Source: Hermatobates lingyangjiaoensis (Eukaryota; Arthropoda; Insecta; Hemiptera; Hermatobatidae). From it: a DNA stretch of 64,000 nucleotides. A program made the translations under genes and the position numbers. Positions 48,441-60,043 of the stretch are shown here, piece by piece. The notes below the pieces were generated by a model. That model searched no databases. It was not told where the DNA came from and saw only the letters and a program-made list of their open reading frames with translations. The stretch lies in the NCBI GenBank assembly GCA_026182355.1, contig JAPFBL010000068.1:9585001-9649000 (forward strand). The letters are read 5' to 3'. Position 1 is the stretch's first letter, and every line of letters starts with the position of its first letter.

Positions 48441-51360
48441 ATTACTGATATAAATGTAATTAAATGTTACCCAAATTCATAAACATCTAATAACACGTAC
48501 AGATTTGCCAAAACAATTATAAAGTGTTTGGTAAATAATAACTTGAACTGATGTAGATATGTGACACTGTTTTAAACAAGTCATGCTTAACTAACTATAT
48601 GTTTCTTTATGCGTTACATTAAGGTCAAGATGATTCATTTTTAACGGATTGTTTATTGGCTTTACATTCTTTCGAGGACATAACTTATCCTTTAAGTTTA
48701 AATCATAGCCAAACCTTTTTCATATATAGCACTAAATCATATTCCAAGTGGGACAGGCTAATATATTAGACTTGATCTAGGCGTAATCCATGAAAATGTA
48801 AGGCTTCTATCGACCCAGTTCCTATCTAACTAGAATTTAGGATGAGCGCAAACAACGTATTACCTATTATTCAGTAAGGATTTAGGATGCCTTGAATAAT
48901 CCAGGATCCCATAATCTAGGCATTACTTATCCTCCAGGTAGAAGAGAATTTAGTCATCAAGGTGTCTTAAAATCAGAATAACTGTCTTCGCCTCCTCTCT
49001 CATTTCACTCAAATTTAACATCTATTTCATTCATTTTATTTTCACAGAAGAATCTAATTTTCTATTTTGAAATTATTTAAAGTAAAGCTGATGATACATC
49101 CTTTTTAAAAATAACCCATGTCTTAGTATCTTACAACGACGTCTTCATTTTAGTTTTATAATATTTCTTTTTCATTATGACTGTGTTTGTCTCACTTACA
49201 ACTTTTCATTGTTACTATTGTTCATAATCTTTTAAAAAAAATGTATTTCTTTTATCAATTCACCATTTTTTATTAGGTTCCTATCTTTTTAATGATGGAG
49301 ATGAATTATACAATCAATGATTTGTGATTAAATTTACAAAATGGCTTCTTATTATGTCACAACAAGGCGGAATGTACGTAATAACTTATTGCGTCACAAT
49401 ACTTATATACATCTATTCAAACGGTAAATGTTTTCAAATTCTTTATCAAATGAGATATAGAAGACATGCTAACGGGCAAAATTATATATTGACTGTCCAT
49501 GTGAACATCCATATTATTCAATTCGTTATTGCCAGCGCCGAAGAATATCCAAGAAAATTGTATTAGTTTTTTCCAGTTTATAACTTTTCTCTAAACAGAT
49601 TTATATAACATTAATAAACTAATCCAAGGATAGTTTTTGAATTTGCACAATTCCTAATATTTACATCTGGGATTTCTCACTCATATTTCATGGACTGATT
49701 GATCAGATAATTGAATTGCATGAGTGACATCAACATTAAGATATACATAAAAGTCTGTTATAAATATCAAAATTCATTAATATAAATAATGAGTAATCTT
49801 TTAAAAAATAAATATTTTAAAGCAGTCAGATTTGAAATAAATATTTTAATTAACATTAAATAGTTGCTTATTAGCTGTATATATAGAGAAAAAATTTTAA
49901 GAAAATAATCTGGAGAAAAAATGTGAGCAATCCTTGACTTTGACTTTGTTCAAATTTTAAACTTGTTAGTACTCTTAAGGTTCAGGTATTTGAAATAAAA
50001 GTTTTAGAGGTAAAATGTCTGCATAGCCACGTATATTTAGATTTTTTCGCACGTAGTGTATCATGGAGATGGTTGTGATTTGAAATAGAAGTAGGCGGGA
50101 CTGTATAGTATTGTAACGAAATCTGTTCACTTCTTGTAGCGAGTATCGCAGGACACTTCTGGAGAGGTTCTGCAAAGGCATTTCTGTTGAAGTGTTAGAT
50201 ACTACCAGCCAATGCTTCAATCTGACGCTTCGGACCACACTATTATGTCTCATATAACTAATTTCTGTATTTGACTCAATACTGGAATGCAATTTCGAAA
50301 TGCCGATTCCCTTTGATGACACTTGAAACTGACATAAACTGTTATGATCTTATCCCAATGACATTCGACTTGCACGTATAATTTAATCAATCTTTTTTTT
50401 GAAACAGTGAATTCACATTAGATTAATTTTCTTCTGTATTTTTCGTAATTTCATAGCGAATATGTTTTTTTTTCCTTTAATTTATTAAGCAAATTAACAG
50501 CTTTGAACATAAAATATAAAATACTAACAATTTCAATAAATGTAGAAAGTGGTATTTTAGGAAGTGTATAAATGTAGGAAGAGTAGACATTTTCCATTCC
50601 TCTAAAAGAAAATAAAAATTATAAAAACCAGACTATTAAATAAGCTAATCTAGAGGAATAAAAATTAATCGCCATTTATCTGTTTAAACAACTAGAACTT
50701 TTACTTCTGGTTATTTAAAACCATTTACTCTGCAGATAAGACACTCGTAAGTTTGCAAACTGTTTTGCTTTAAAGTCTTTTCTCTTAAAATGAAAACCTC
50801 CAAACAGCAGCTTACTTTCTTAAAGTGATGAATAATTTTGAATAAAAGAATAACAAACAGTGAACCTGTCAGCATATATTTAAAGAATCCCCTTGTTTCT
50901 TGAAATTAAAATGGGCTGATATCTGTAGACCCTTTTCAAGCCCAAGTACTTGAAACTTTCATTTACTGGCTCATCCATAACACTGACAGACTCTCATATT
51001 GAAACCGCATTGCATTTGATACGCCATTCCGCCTGCCCAAATCTCAGAGTTCAATTTGTTATTCTTTTAATATTGGCCACGAAACAAATATTGTTTCTTG
51101 CCATTCATGTAAAATATTTTTTCCTTATATTTTGTTTGCTTCTTTTTTTATACAACATGGTGACTACTGTACTTTTCTACCACTTGAAAATGATAGGAAC
51201 TTTAGTTTTCACGGTTATTGGATTAAATTTTTAAGTCTTTTAAACTAATTTTCATCACAGAAAGTTTTACCACATCCATATTCAAAAACCCGTAGTAATG
51301 AAAAAATAAAGAAGTTATTTCTTCAAATCATTGATATATATTTTCTAATAGAAAAACTTT
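48441..51360. other. No recognised gene or element
   Basis: AT-rich. A minus-strand frame of 115 codons at 49975-50322 lies in somewhat more GC-rich DNA, and a plus-strand frame of 94 codons lies at 50950-51234. Neither shows a family motif, and both may be chance. Confidence 0.45.
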
Positions 51361-51545
51361 AAAACACAGAAAGTCGCTACAGAACTCACTTCGATATTTC
51401 GACATCCGTCGTCATTGGGAAGAAGTTCGAAGTACTCGCGTTGAGAATAAACTGCTACTGGCCTCCAGATTAACTCATGGAACCACTACAATGCTGCCCC
51501 CCAGCGGAGGAGAGAAAAAATAGAAATACCTCTAATATTTATTTA
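51361..51545 (-). mobile_element. PLE tail
   Basis: The minus strand reads CAATGACGACGGATGTCGAA then ATATCGAAGTGAG, with TTTC at 51397-51400 on the plus strand. The hairpin GAC-GGAT-GTC is intact, while the CTGATGA is mutated to CCAATGA. It is nearly identical to the minus-strand tail at 42633-42840. Confidence 0.65.
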
Positions 51546-51728
51546 TAAAAGAAGATAAAAAAAATATATAATACGAAATAATAATGAAGATAACAATAAG
51601 AGTGCAAATAAAATTTTATTTTTATATAATGAAAAAGTTATAAACATATTGATTGTGATGTGCTATATCATTGACAGAATAACAATCTTAAATAAGTATA
51701 TATATATATATATATTATAATAATATTT

Positions 51729-51925
51729 AACAGATTGCAATAATATATCGACCGTTAGATAGAATAGGTGTGTTCTCTAATCGGGGTTCGGTTATATATA
51801 ACAGATTCAATAATATATCGACCATTAGATAGAATAGGTGTGTTCTCTAATCGGGGTTTGGTTAGAGAACACCAAATTAGAGAACTCTCTAACCGAACCC
51901 GATTAGAGAACACACCTAATATATA
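51729..51925. repeat. Tandem plus inverted copies of a PLE terminus
   Basis: Two direct copies of about 70 bp (starting at about 51729 and 51800) share ATAGAATAGGTGTGTTCTCT and AATCGGGGTT. They are followed at about 51880-51918 by an inverted partial copy reading CCCGATTAGAGAACACACCT. The same terminus occurs at both ends of the fold-back at 54.6-54.9 kb. TA-rich tracts lie on both sides. Confidence 0.8.
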
Positions 51926-51975
51926 TTATATATATATTATACCTAAATAATATTATATATATATATTTATTGACA

Positions 51976-52599
51976 ATCGTGTTATATTTTTATTTTGATG
52001 CTATAATCGCGTCAACCATTCATGAAATTCATGAAAATCAAATATTGATGTTGTTGTAATGTGCCTATATCCATTGTATCAGCAATAACAATCTTAAAAC
52101 TTTACATGTTAGTGTTATAATAATTTTTTTCTATGAAATACACTATTCGTGACAGTGCGGTGGCACTCAACTTTCCATATCAGTTGTATCACGAAGTCAT
52201 TCTCGTTCGTTCGCCATCAGTTGGTTACTACTTATGTGATTATTAGCACACCAATGACGGAGGTTTAAATTTGTAATAATTTAAAATAGTAATCATTACA
52301 AATAACAATTTTAAAGAAAAATTTTCATTTTTCACTTCTTTATTTAAAACCGTGTTCTACTTGCTAAGGGTAGAAGAAGATACTAAAACTCTGCAGTCTT
52401 CCTCTCTGGTCTTTCTTTATCATCACTCCTATTGTCTTCATGTCCAAAGACTTAGCACTGTTATTAGTGATATTTTATCCTCATTGAATTTTATTTTATC
52501 ATTAGTCGTCTCTACCATGTCTTTACAATGAACTCTCAACCTAGACCATGAACAAACTCCAAATTCATTCCTCTGTAACCTACCAGTAAAGAGAAAAAT
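51976..52599. other. No recognised feature
   Basis: May hold the decayed region before the RT of the LINE that becomes recognisable at about 52660, but I see no motif. Confidence 0.4.
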
Positions 52600-54060
52600 A
52601 TATAGATTTTAGCTTTATAAGAGCATCTGGGCTAAACTTTTCTACCTAGCCAGCTGAAAGGAGGTGATAATAACACCCATATACAAAAAGGGAAGCCAAA
52701 GAAAGCCTGACAGCTATAGATAGATGTTGTTTGAGCAAGTTACTTGAGATCTTAGCCTATCGGAGATTAAATTGTATACTTGAAACATACGGTTTTATTA
52801 GTGACTACCAAGCAGAATGTAGAAAACTCTATTGTTCCTTGGATCAACTCACATTTTTGAAAAAACTATTCAAGATGCTATTGGCTTAGTTCCACTGAGG
52901 TTAGTAATATTAAAATTATTAGTAATAATTTCTGTCATACCTCGTAAAGTCATTGTAGAGCTTGACCGGTTTCGGGTCCGTCTGGTTCCCATCTTCAAGA
53001 GCAACTGACTGTGGCTGTGACTGTGTGACTACAGCCAGTTACTGTTGAAGACGGGAACCAGATGGACCTGAAACCAGCCCAGCTCTACAATGACTTTACG
53101 AGATTTGACGGACATTATTACTAATAATTCTAATATTCAAGATGCGTTCATGGCAAGGAAAAATTTCAGCAGTCCTCTTTGGTCTAAAGAAGGTTTTCAG
53201 TAGAACCAACAGAACTGTTATGAATAAGCTCTCTTTGAGACTTCCTGGGGGACCAGGAGTAGACTATTGTCACTCTTTAAAGCTTACCTTAGGGTTCAGA
53301 CTTTCCGAGTAAAAGTGGGGTGTGCGTACTAAGATCTATTAGAATAAACAACTCAAGTGCCTCAGGATTCAATACTGAGTAGAACACCTCTTCTAGTTGT
53401 GATCAACTGTTTAGGCGACGACCTTCCAGAAGAGTTACAAAGACCCCTTTTTTTAGATGACCTTTTTTAAGAAAAAAGTAAACAGCAAACAGCAGTTGAC
53501 AAAATCACTAATAAACAAACAGCTGGGGACTGCATTTTTTGATAGAAAAGGCTGTTGCTATGCATTTTTGCAGACTAAGAAAACAACATGATAACCAATT
53601 ATAACACTAAATCGTATGTACTGCTTCTTGGTTCCATTTTATATTCTAAACTGAGATGGGAAGCCTATATCCAAAAAGAGTGTATTCACTGCAAACGCAT
53701 ACTTAATATATTAAAAATATTGTCCATCAACATATAAAAATACATCAACATATGAAGTCATATTAATCCAATTAGTAATTTGATAAGAACAAAGATTGAT
53801 ATAGTTGTCAAATTTACAATCGTTCGAGGAAGACCTGGATGAGACCTTCAGATATGACAATTAGTTTGCCTTAGGACAAGTCCATATAAATCTTTATACG
53901 CAAAGGCTCGGAGCTTTAGAAGAGAATCGATAGTACTGAAATATGGCAAGTTGGTATACTTCTGGTACACTTTGTATTGGTCGGTGGACGCATTTACATC
54001 TTCAATCCTATGCCATTTCTTCATTTCCTTTTTCTCCTCTCCTGTAAACTGCAAGACCAC
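52600..54060 (+). mobile_element. Non-LTR retrotransposon relic (RT to C-terminal region)
   Basis: Plus-strand fragments, in several frames, follow LINE RT order. EVIITPIYKKGSQRKPDSYR corresponds to the 'iiPi-KKG....YRPI' start. Then GFISDYQAECRK corresponds to 'GF----QfGFR'. After a fold-back insertion come RLPGGPG and VPQDSILS ('PQGSiLSP'). FLDDLF (YVDD region) and LGSILYSKLRW ('YLG--ld--L-W') follow. Last is CLRTSPYKSLYAKARSFRRE at about 53870-53930, corresponding to 'GAfRTSPv-SLyaEa--PpL--RR'. Numerous stops and shifts mark it as dead. A Jockey/CR1-like clade is plausible, not established. Confidence 0.8.
52879..53133. mobile_element. PLE-derived fold-back inserted in the LINE, with 12-bp flanking repeat
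   Basis: TATTCAAGATGC occurs at 52867-52878 and 53134-53145 and flanks the insert. The arms (about 52911-53000 and 53030-53133) are imperfect inverted copies: CTCGTAAAGTCATTGTAGAG on the left answers CTCTACAATGACTTTACGAG on the right. Each half has a TTGAAGA, GGGAACCAGA, then GAAACC arrangement resembling other PLE tails. The central loop contains GTGGCTGTGACTGTGTGACT. The host LINE reads on from either side. Confidence 0.75.
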
Positions 54061-54529
54061 CGAAATGATCGAGGACCGTGAGTGTAAGTCTCTTTTTTGT
54101 GTTTTCTAGTCGTAACTGTAATTATACATATATTTTTTTAAATTTTGGTAGCAATCCACCCTGTAAGCACATAACATTAAAAATGTAACCATGATTTGCA
54201 GAAACTTGCTTTTTTTAATAACACAGAGCAACAAGTTGATGCATATTATGGTTGTATTTATTAATTATAAATATATATTTCTAAATTTTGGTAGTAGTCC
54301 TTCTTTAGCACATACATTATTGATAATGCCACCCAAATTAGCTGATACCTGTTTCCTAACAAGGTTCTCAATTTTAATAAATAACACTTTCGTTACTTTG
54401 CATACAAGGTAAAGTATATTTCCTATAGTAAAAATATTTCGAATGGTGAACATTTATCTTCAGGATGTGGACAACTAATTATTAATGTCCTGCAGAAGAA
54501 TGTTGATCACTCGAACATGACGACCATAG

Positions 54530-54533
<4 letters not shown>

Positions 54534-54570
<37 letters not shown>

Positions 54571-54925
54571 TAATATATATATAACAGATTCAATAATATA
54601 TCAACCGTTTGATAGAATAGGTGTGTTCTGTAATCGGGATTTGGTCTATTTTGTAGGATAAGTAATTAAACTTTCGTTGCCGACATTTCGGTTTTATTTA
54701 AAACCTTTTTCGTAGACAGAAGTAAGAATGTTTTAACTAAGAAAATGAAATTGACATTATTTAAAGGAACAACAATGTAAATTTCATTTTCTTAGTTAAA
54801 AAATTCTTACTTCTGCATATGAAAAAGTTTTTAAATAAAACCGAAATGTCGGCAACGAAAGTTTGATTATTTATCCTACAAAATGGACCAAATCCCGATT
54901 AGAGAACATACCAATATATATATTG
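54534..54925. mobile_element. PLE tail fold-back beside (TA)n
   Basis: A (TA)n tract at about 54534-54584 is followed by inverted arms (about 54592-54755 and 54775-54915). The left arm on the minus strand has CTACGAAAAAGGTTTTAAAT then AAAACCGAAATGTCGGC. The right arm on the plus strand has CATATGAAAAAGTTTTTAAA then TAAAACCGAAATGTCGGC. The hairpin GGTTTT-AAAT-AAAACC is perfect in the left arm. Both ends carry the AATAGGTGTGTTCT...AATCGGG terminus seen at 51.7-51.9 kb. Confidence 0.75.
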
Positions 54926-55215
54926 TAAACAGCAAAACGATCAAAAAGGACAACAAACATTTCACGATGAATCACAAACACGGAACTAAGGAACAAACAC
55001 ACTTTTTTTGGTTGAACCGTCATCAGGAGAGTTGAGATTGGGACACAAAGCGCACTTGTGAAGCGACGGTTGGAGATATATATATGATCAAACAGCAATA
55101 TGAAATGAGGAAAAAATGACTAAGATCTTTTTTCAACCGTAACAAGCAGTCTTCGTAAGTGTCAACACCCAACTGATGTTGATTGTTATTTCACGTGTTT
55201 ATGTGTAATCTTGTT
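54926..55215 (-). mobile_element. Two further PLE tails, minus strand
   Basis: The first (54926-55080) carries CTGATGA-C-GGTTCAACC-AAAA on the minus strand (TCATCAG at 55020-55026). The second (about 55085-55165) carries a damaged form of the 9.2/47.7-kb tail (CTTACGAAGACTGCTTGTTA, then CGGTTGAAAA). It is followed at about 55178 by an inverted TTGATTGTTATTTCACGTG end and a TA-rich tract. No coding part is present. Confidence 0.6.
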
Positions 55216-56773
55216 TTATATATAAATATATAATATATATACGTACATATATATTCAAAAATCTCAAAACATGTATCTATGTCCGTGCGTGCGAGTGTGC
55301 GTAGGTGAGTAGGTGACGAGTGGATGCGTGTGAATACGTAAAGTATGAATGTTATATGAAAGTTAAAGCAATAGATACACAGATATTTAATAACACATGG
55401 AGACGTATAAGAAGGGAATATAGGAGGATGCATGCATAGTGTGACAGGTTGTAGGAAGGAAATCCAATCTTATACGTCTGCGATTGTTCTCAAATATTTA
55501 CCCAAGCGTTTTCTAACGTGCCCCCCCCCCCCCTCATCGATCCATTGGTGTCTCGCTCTAAACCTCCAAATGATATGTCTATATGTATAGTTCATCGAAA
55601 CAGAATATTATCGTTGGATAAATTTATTTATTAAATAAATATTAATAGTCCATTTAACCTGACTTACATAAACAACCTTATTGTCAGAACTAATTTATAA
55701 TAAATCCAATATTTTATTTCATTTAATGTGGCTTAAAGTTTCTTAAATAAATAGTAAATAAACCAATAGTCATTTTGTTTAAAGTCTACATAATATTTGC
55801 CAATTATTTGTTTATCTATTTGTTTTACACGAAATAAAAAAATAGTTTCCTTTAGAGTTAACTCAAATTCTGCAAATTTTTCCGCACAAATATTGATGAA
55901 ATGACGTACAAAACAAGGTTATTAGTTATATGTTTATATAAGAAGTGTATGTTTTTTTAAAGTTACTCCTATTTTATTTGTTGACATAATCGCTTATACC
56001 GAGTAATGACATGTTGTTCACTGATTCAAAAAAATGGATAATATTACTCCGTTCTTTATTTATTATTAGAAATATACAGTATTTGTTGCATAAACTATTA
56101 GCTGTACTGTTTACATAAACTAATAATATGGAATACTGTGTTTGGTAATATAAAGGAGACATTTTACCGTCATGCTTCTGGCACCTGCCGACTTCTGAAC
56201 TTGTTAACTTGTTCAAGTGCAAACTGCTTTATGTGTCGAAGTTGAAGGTGATTTAGTGAAATGTGTCTTAGTTGACTTCGTAACTATCCATACCTAAAAC
56301 ATTTAATTTATTCTAATGACTGAAGAATAGAAAATATACTTAATTAATCGTACACTATGACAAAAGGTTACTGTGCTTTCTTTAAGTCTTCTTATGATTC
56401 TAAAAAATTGAAATTTAATGTTATCTCTATGGGATTTTTGGTCGTTGAAATATTATTGGTTTTGAAAATTTGAACAGGTAATAAAGCATATAAAATAAAT
56501 ATATTCACATCTACTGGTCTTAAGTTGTCAAACTCTATCTCTATTTGCTGAAAACTCAAAGAAATTTTGTTTGGAAAGAAAGATAATATTCAGTAGCTAT
56601 TATTTCAATGTATTGACATTTAAAATCATTAATTGACTAGATTTGTATAACTGCTAACAGAATAATATTAACATGTGCCCTAAAATATTTGTTTATTTTA
56701 TTTAATTTTTCATTAATCTTTCAAATATTTTTTCTAGATGTATTGTTTTTTAGAACATAACTTATAATATTCA
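55216..56773. other. No recognised feature
   Basis: AT-rich, with a C-run at about 55522-55533. No domain or element end was recognised. Confidence 0.5.
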
Positions 56774-58413
56774 TTTTTTTACTTTACTATAAGTAAAGTA
56801 TAGTGATCGTGAAAAAATTCGATCTCGAGATTTTGACGGAATTACATGTTTTGAGGTCCCAGAAGTCGTTTTATGAAGTTTTTACGATGATGTCTGTGTG
56901 TGTGTGGGTGGGTGGGTGGGTGGGGGTGGGGGTGGGTGGGTGGTGTGTTAGCATTGTTTTACCACGCTACGGTCCAGAATCTTTGATGGATCAAGTTGAT
57001 ATTTTACACAAAAATGGGCCCCATTTAGACGAAGATCCCTATTGTTTGGGAAGAATTATGCATGATGGGGAAAGTCACTTTTTTTGCCAAAAACCGTTTT
57101 TTTTAAACATTTATTTCTCCTAAACTACTAACCCTAGAGTTTTTGAGATTTTGACATTATCTTTGAGGTTACAAATGGAACAAACGAAAAATATATTCAA
57201 AAATTTTATATCAACAGGAAATTTTTTTTTTCAATAAAATGTAAAATTTTGACTTATAAATCAATCTCAAACCTTGTGAGAGCGATACAAGCCATACTGT
57301 TTGACGGACAAAATGAAACTATGCCTATAAATAGAACATTATATGGACAATGAGTTGAGATGTTTTTTTCTAAAATTACATTCGCTAAAGGGGCGTTAGA
57401 GTACGATTTGTGTTTTCAGAAAATGTTTTTTTGACGCTAAATGGCTCGTTAAAAAATTATGAAAATTTGACCAAAAATGGAACAAAAAATTAGCAATTCA
57501 TAAAAAAAAATCATGAAGTTTCAATTACGGAAAAGAGCAATAACGATATAAAAACTCTTTGTTTACCCTAGACTAAGAGATCACCTGCTATACTTGTCGA
57601 ATTTTTTGTATTTTTTTACATTGTTTACATTGACTTAGAAATTTTTTGAGCGAATCCACTGAGATAAAATTGATGTTTCTAATGGAAAAATGAAAATATA
57701 TTATTGATTTATAAGAGATGTAAGAGGAATAATATTGTGCAGGTAAATGATAACACTCATTAAAAAAAAAATCGTATATATGTTATTTGACAAAGGGGAA
57801 GGAAAATGATCTTATTAAATACTAAGAAGCCATAAAATTCCCAGTATAATAATTCTGTTAAAAACCAAAAATGTAAAAGATAATTCAAAATATAAATGTT
57901 TCGTTTAGAGATTAATAACTGTAATTATCGTACATCTTTAATTAACAAATCACCTTAAAACAACATTTTCTTCGCTGTTTAAGATGTTTTTCAGAGAAAA
58001 AAAGGGTATTTTACTGTTTTAAATTTGAAAATTTTACTTTAATATTCAATGTAGAAGGATGTTAAGTAAACGATGTAAGAAATCTACTGGCTATTTGAAC
58101 AATAGCCATGTTCTCTTGTAGGATAATATTTCGTTTCAAGAAATGTTCACATTGGTTTTTCAAAAATGATATTACTGCTGTAGTTATACTAATGAAATTA
58201 TTTGCAAATAATAAATTATTTGTGATGTACAAAAATAAGCTTATAAATTGATATGTCCTTCAATCACTATCTGTACTACCTCACGAATGCAATGCTAATA
58301 ATTATATCCCATTTAGATATTTATGTTATGCTTAAATGATACGTTATGTTTTATATACACAAGAAATTTGACATTGAGTTACTTATAGTAAAGTAGAGTG
58401 TAGGCCACTCCAG
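56774..58413 (+). repeat. Repeat R, unit 1 of a head-to-tail dimer
   Basis: Starts with a T-run and ACTTTACTATAAGTAAAG (9-bp inverted arms, TACTTTACT and AGTAAAGTA), followed by TAGTGATCGTGAAAAAATTC. It has a TG/GGGT-rich tract at about 56892-56943 and ends with GTAGAGTGTAGGCCACTCCA. The second unit follows immediately and is nearly identical by eye. A reading frame at about 56960-57065 is also open in unit 2. No protein family was recognised. Confidence 0.85.
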
Positions 58414-60043
58414 ATTTTTTACTTTACTATAAGTAAAGTATAGTGATCGTGAAAAAATTCGATCTCGAGATTTTGACGGAATTACATGTTTTGAGGTCCC
58501 AGAAGTCGTTTTATAAAGTTTTTTCGATGATGTCTGTGTGTGTGTGGGTGGGTGGGTGGGTGGGTGGGTGCGTGTGTTAACATTGCTTGTTACCACGCTA
58601 CGGTCCAGAATCTTTGATGGATCAAGTTGATATTTTACACAAAAATGGGCCCCATTTAGACGAAGATCCCTATTGTTTAGGAAGAATTATGCATGATGGG
58701 AAAGTCACTTTTTTTGCCAAAAACCGTTTTTTTAAAACATTTATTTCTCCTAAACTACTAACCCTAGAGTTTTGAGATTTTGACATTATCTTTGAAGTTA
58801 CAAATGCAACAAACGAAAAATATATTCAGAATTTTAAGACAACAGGAAATATTTTTTTTCAATAAAATGTAAAAATTTTGACTTATAATTCAATCTCAAA
58901 CCTTGTGAGAGCGATACAAGCCATACTGTTTGACGGACAAGAATGAAACTATGCCTACAAATAGAACATTATATGGCAAATGAGTTGAGATATTTTTTTT
59001 TGAAATTACTTTCGCTAAAGGGGCGTTACAGTACGATTTGTGTTTTCAGAAAATGATTTTTTGACGCTAAACGGCTCGTTAAAAAATAATGAAAATTTGA
59101 CCAAAAATGGAACAAAAAATTAGCAATTCACAAAAAAAATTCATGAAGTTTCAATTACGGGAAAGAGCAATAACGATATAAAAACTGTTTGTTTATTCTA
59201 GACTAAGAGATCACCTGCTATACTTGTCGAATTTTTTGTATTTTTTTACATTGTTTACATTGACTTAGAAATTTTTTGAGCGAATCCACTGAGATAAAAT
59301 TGAAGTTTCTAATGGAAAAATGAAAATATATTATTGACTTATAAGAGATGTAAGAGGAATAATATTGTGCAGGTAAATGATAACACTCATTAAAAAAAAA
59401 TTCGTATATATGTTATTTGACAAAGGGGAAGGAAAATGATCTTACTAAATACTAAGAAGCCATAAAATTCCCAGTATAATAATTCTGTTAAAAACCAAAA
59501 ATGTAAAAGATAATTTAAATTATAAATCTTTCGTTTAGAGATTAATAACTGTAATTATCGTACATCTTTAATTAACAAATCACCTTAAAATAACATTTTC
59601 TTCGCTGTTTAAGAAGTTTTTCAGAGAAAAAAAGAGTATTTTACTGTTTCAAATTTGAAAATTTTACATTAATATTCAATGTAGAAGGATGTCAAGTAAA
59701 CGATGTAAGAAATCTACTGGCTATTTGAACAATAGCCATGTTCTCTTGTAGGATACTATTTCGTTTCAAGAAATGTTCACTTTGGTTTTTCAAAAATGTT
59801 ATTACTGCTGTAGTTATACTAATGAAATTATTTGCAAATAATAAATTATTTGTGATGTACAAAAATAAGCTTATATATTGATATGTCCTTCAATCACTAT
59901 CTGTACTACCTCAGGAATGACAGGCTAATAATTATATCCCATTTAGATGTTTACGTTATGCTTAAATGAGACGTTATGTTTTATATACTCAAGAAATTTG
60001 ACATTAAGTTACTTATAGTAAAGTAGAGTGTAGGCCACTCCAG
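58414..60043 (+). repeat. Repeat R, unit 2 of the dimer
   Basis: Same length and order as unit 1, with scattered substitutions and small indels, including a shorter GT-rich tract at about 58535-58575. The join reads CCACTCCAGATTTTTTACTT, while the far end reads CCACTCCAGATTTTTTATAT, so the dimer shares its T-run. The dimer could come from tandem insertion, unequal exchange or rolling-circle copying. The sequence does not decide. Confidence 0.85.

Noticed and set aside
49975..50322. Minus-strand open frame of 115 codons
   Set aside because: No domain, no plausible start context or splice sites, and no repeat of the peptide elsewhere in the window. Likely chance in slightly GC-richer DNA.
51768..51950. 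Plus-strand frame of 60 codons
   Set aside because: Lies entirely in the tandem and inverted PLE termini and has no independent support.
56803..57123. Frame of 106 codons with a VGGWVGVGVGG run
   Set aside because: The glycine/valine run is translated GGGT microsatellite in repeat R. Only the later part is mentioned, as a possible conserved frame.
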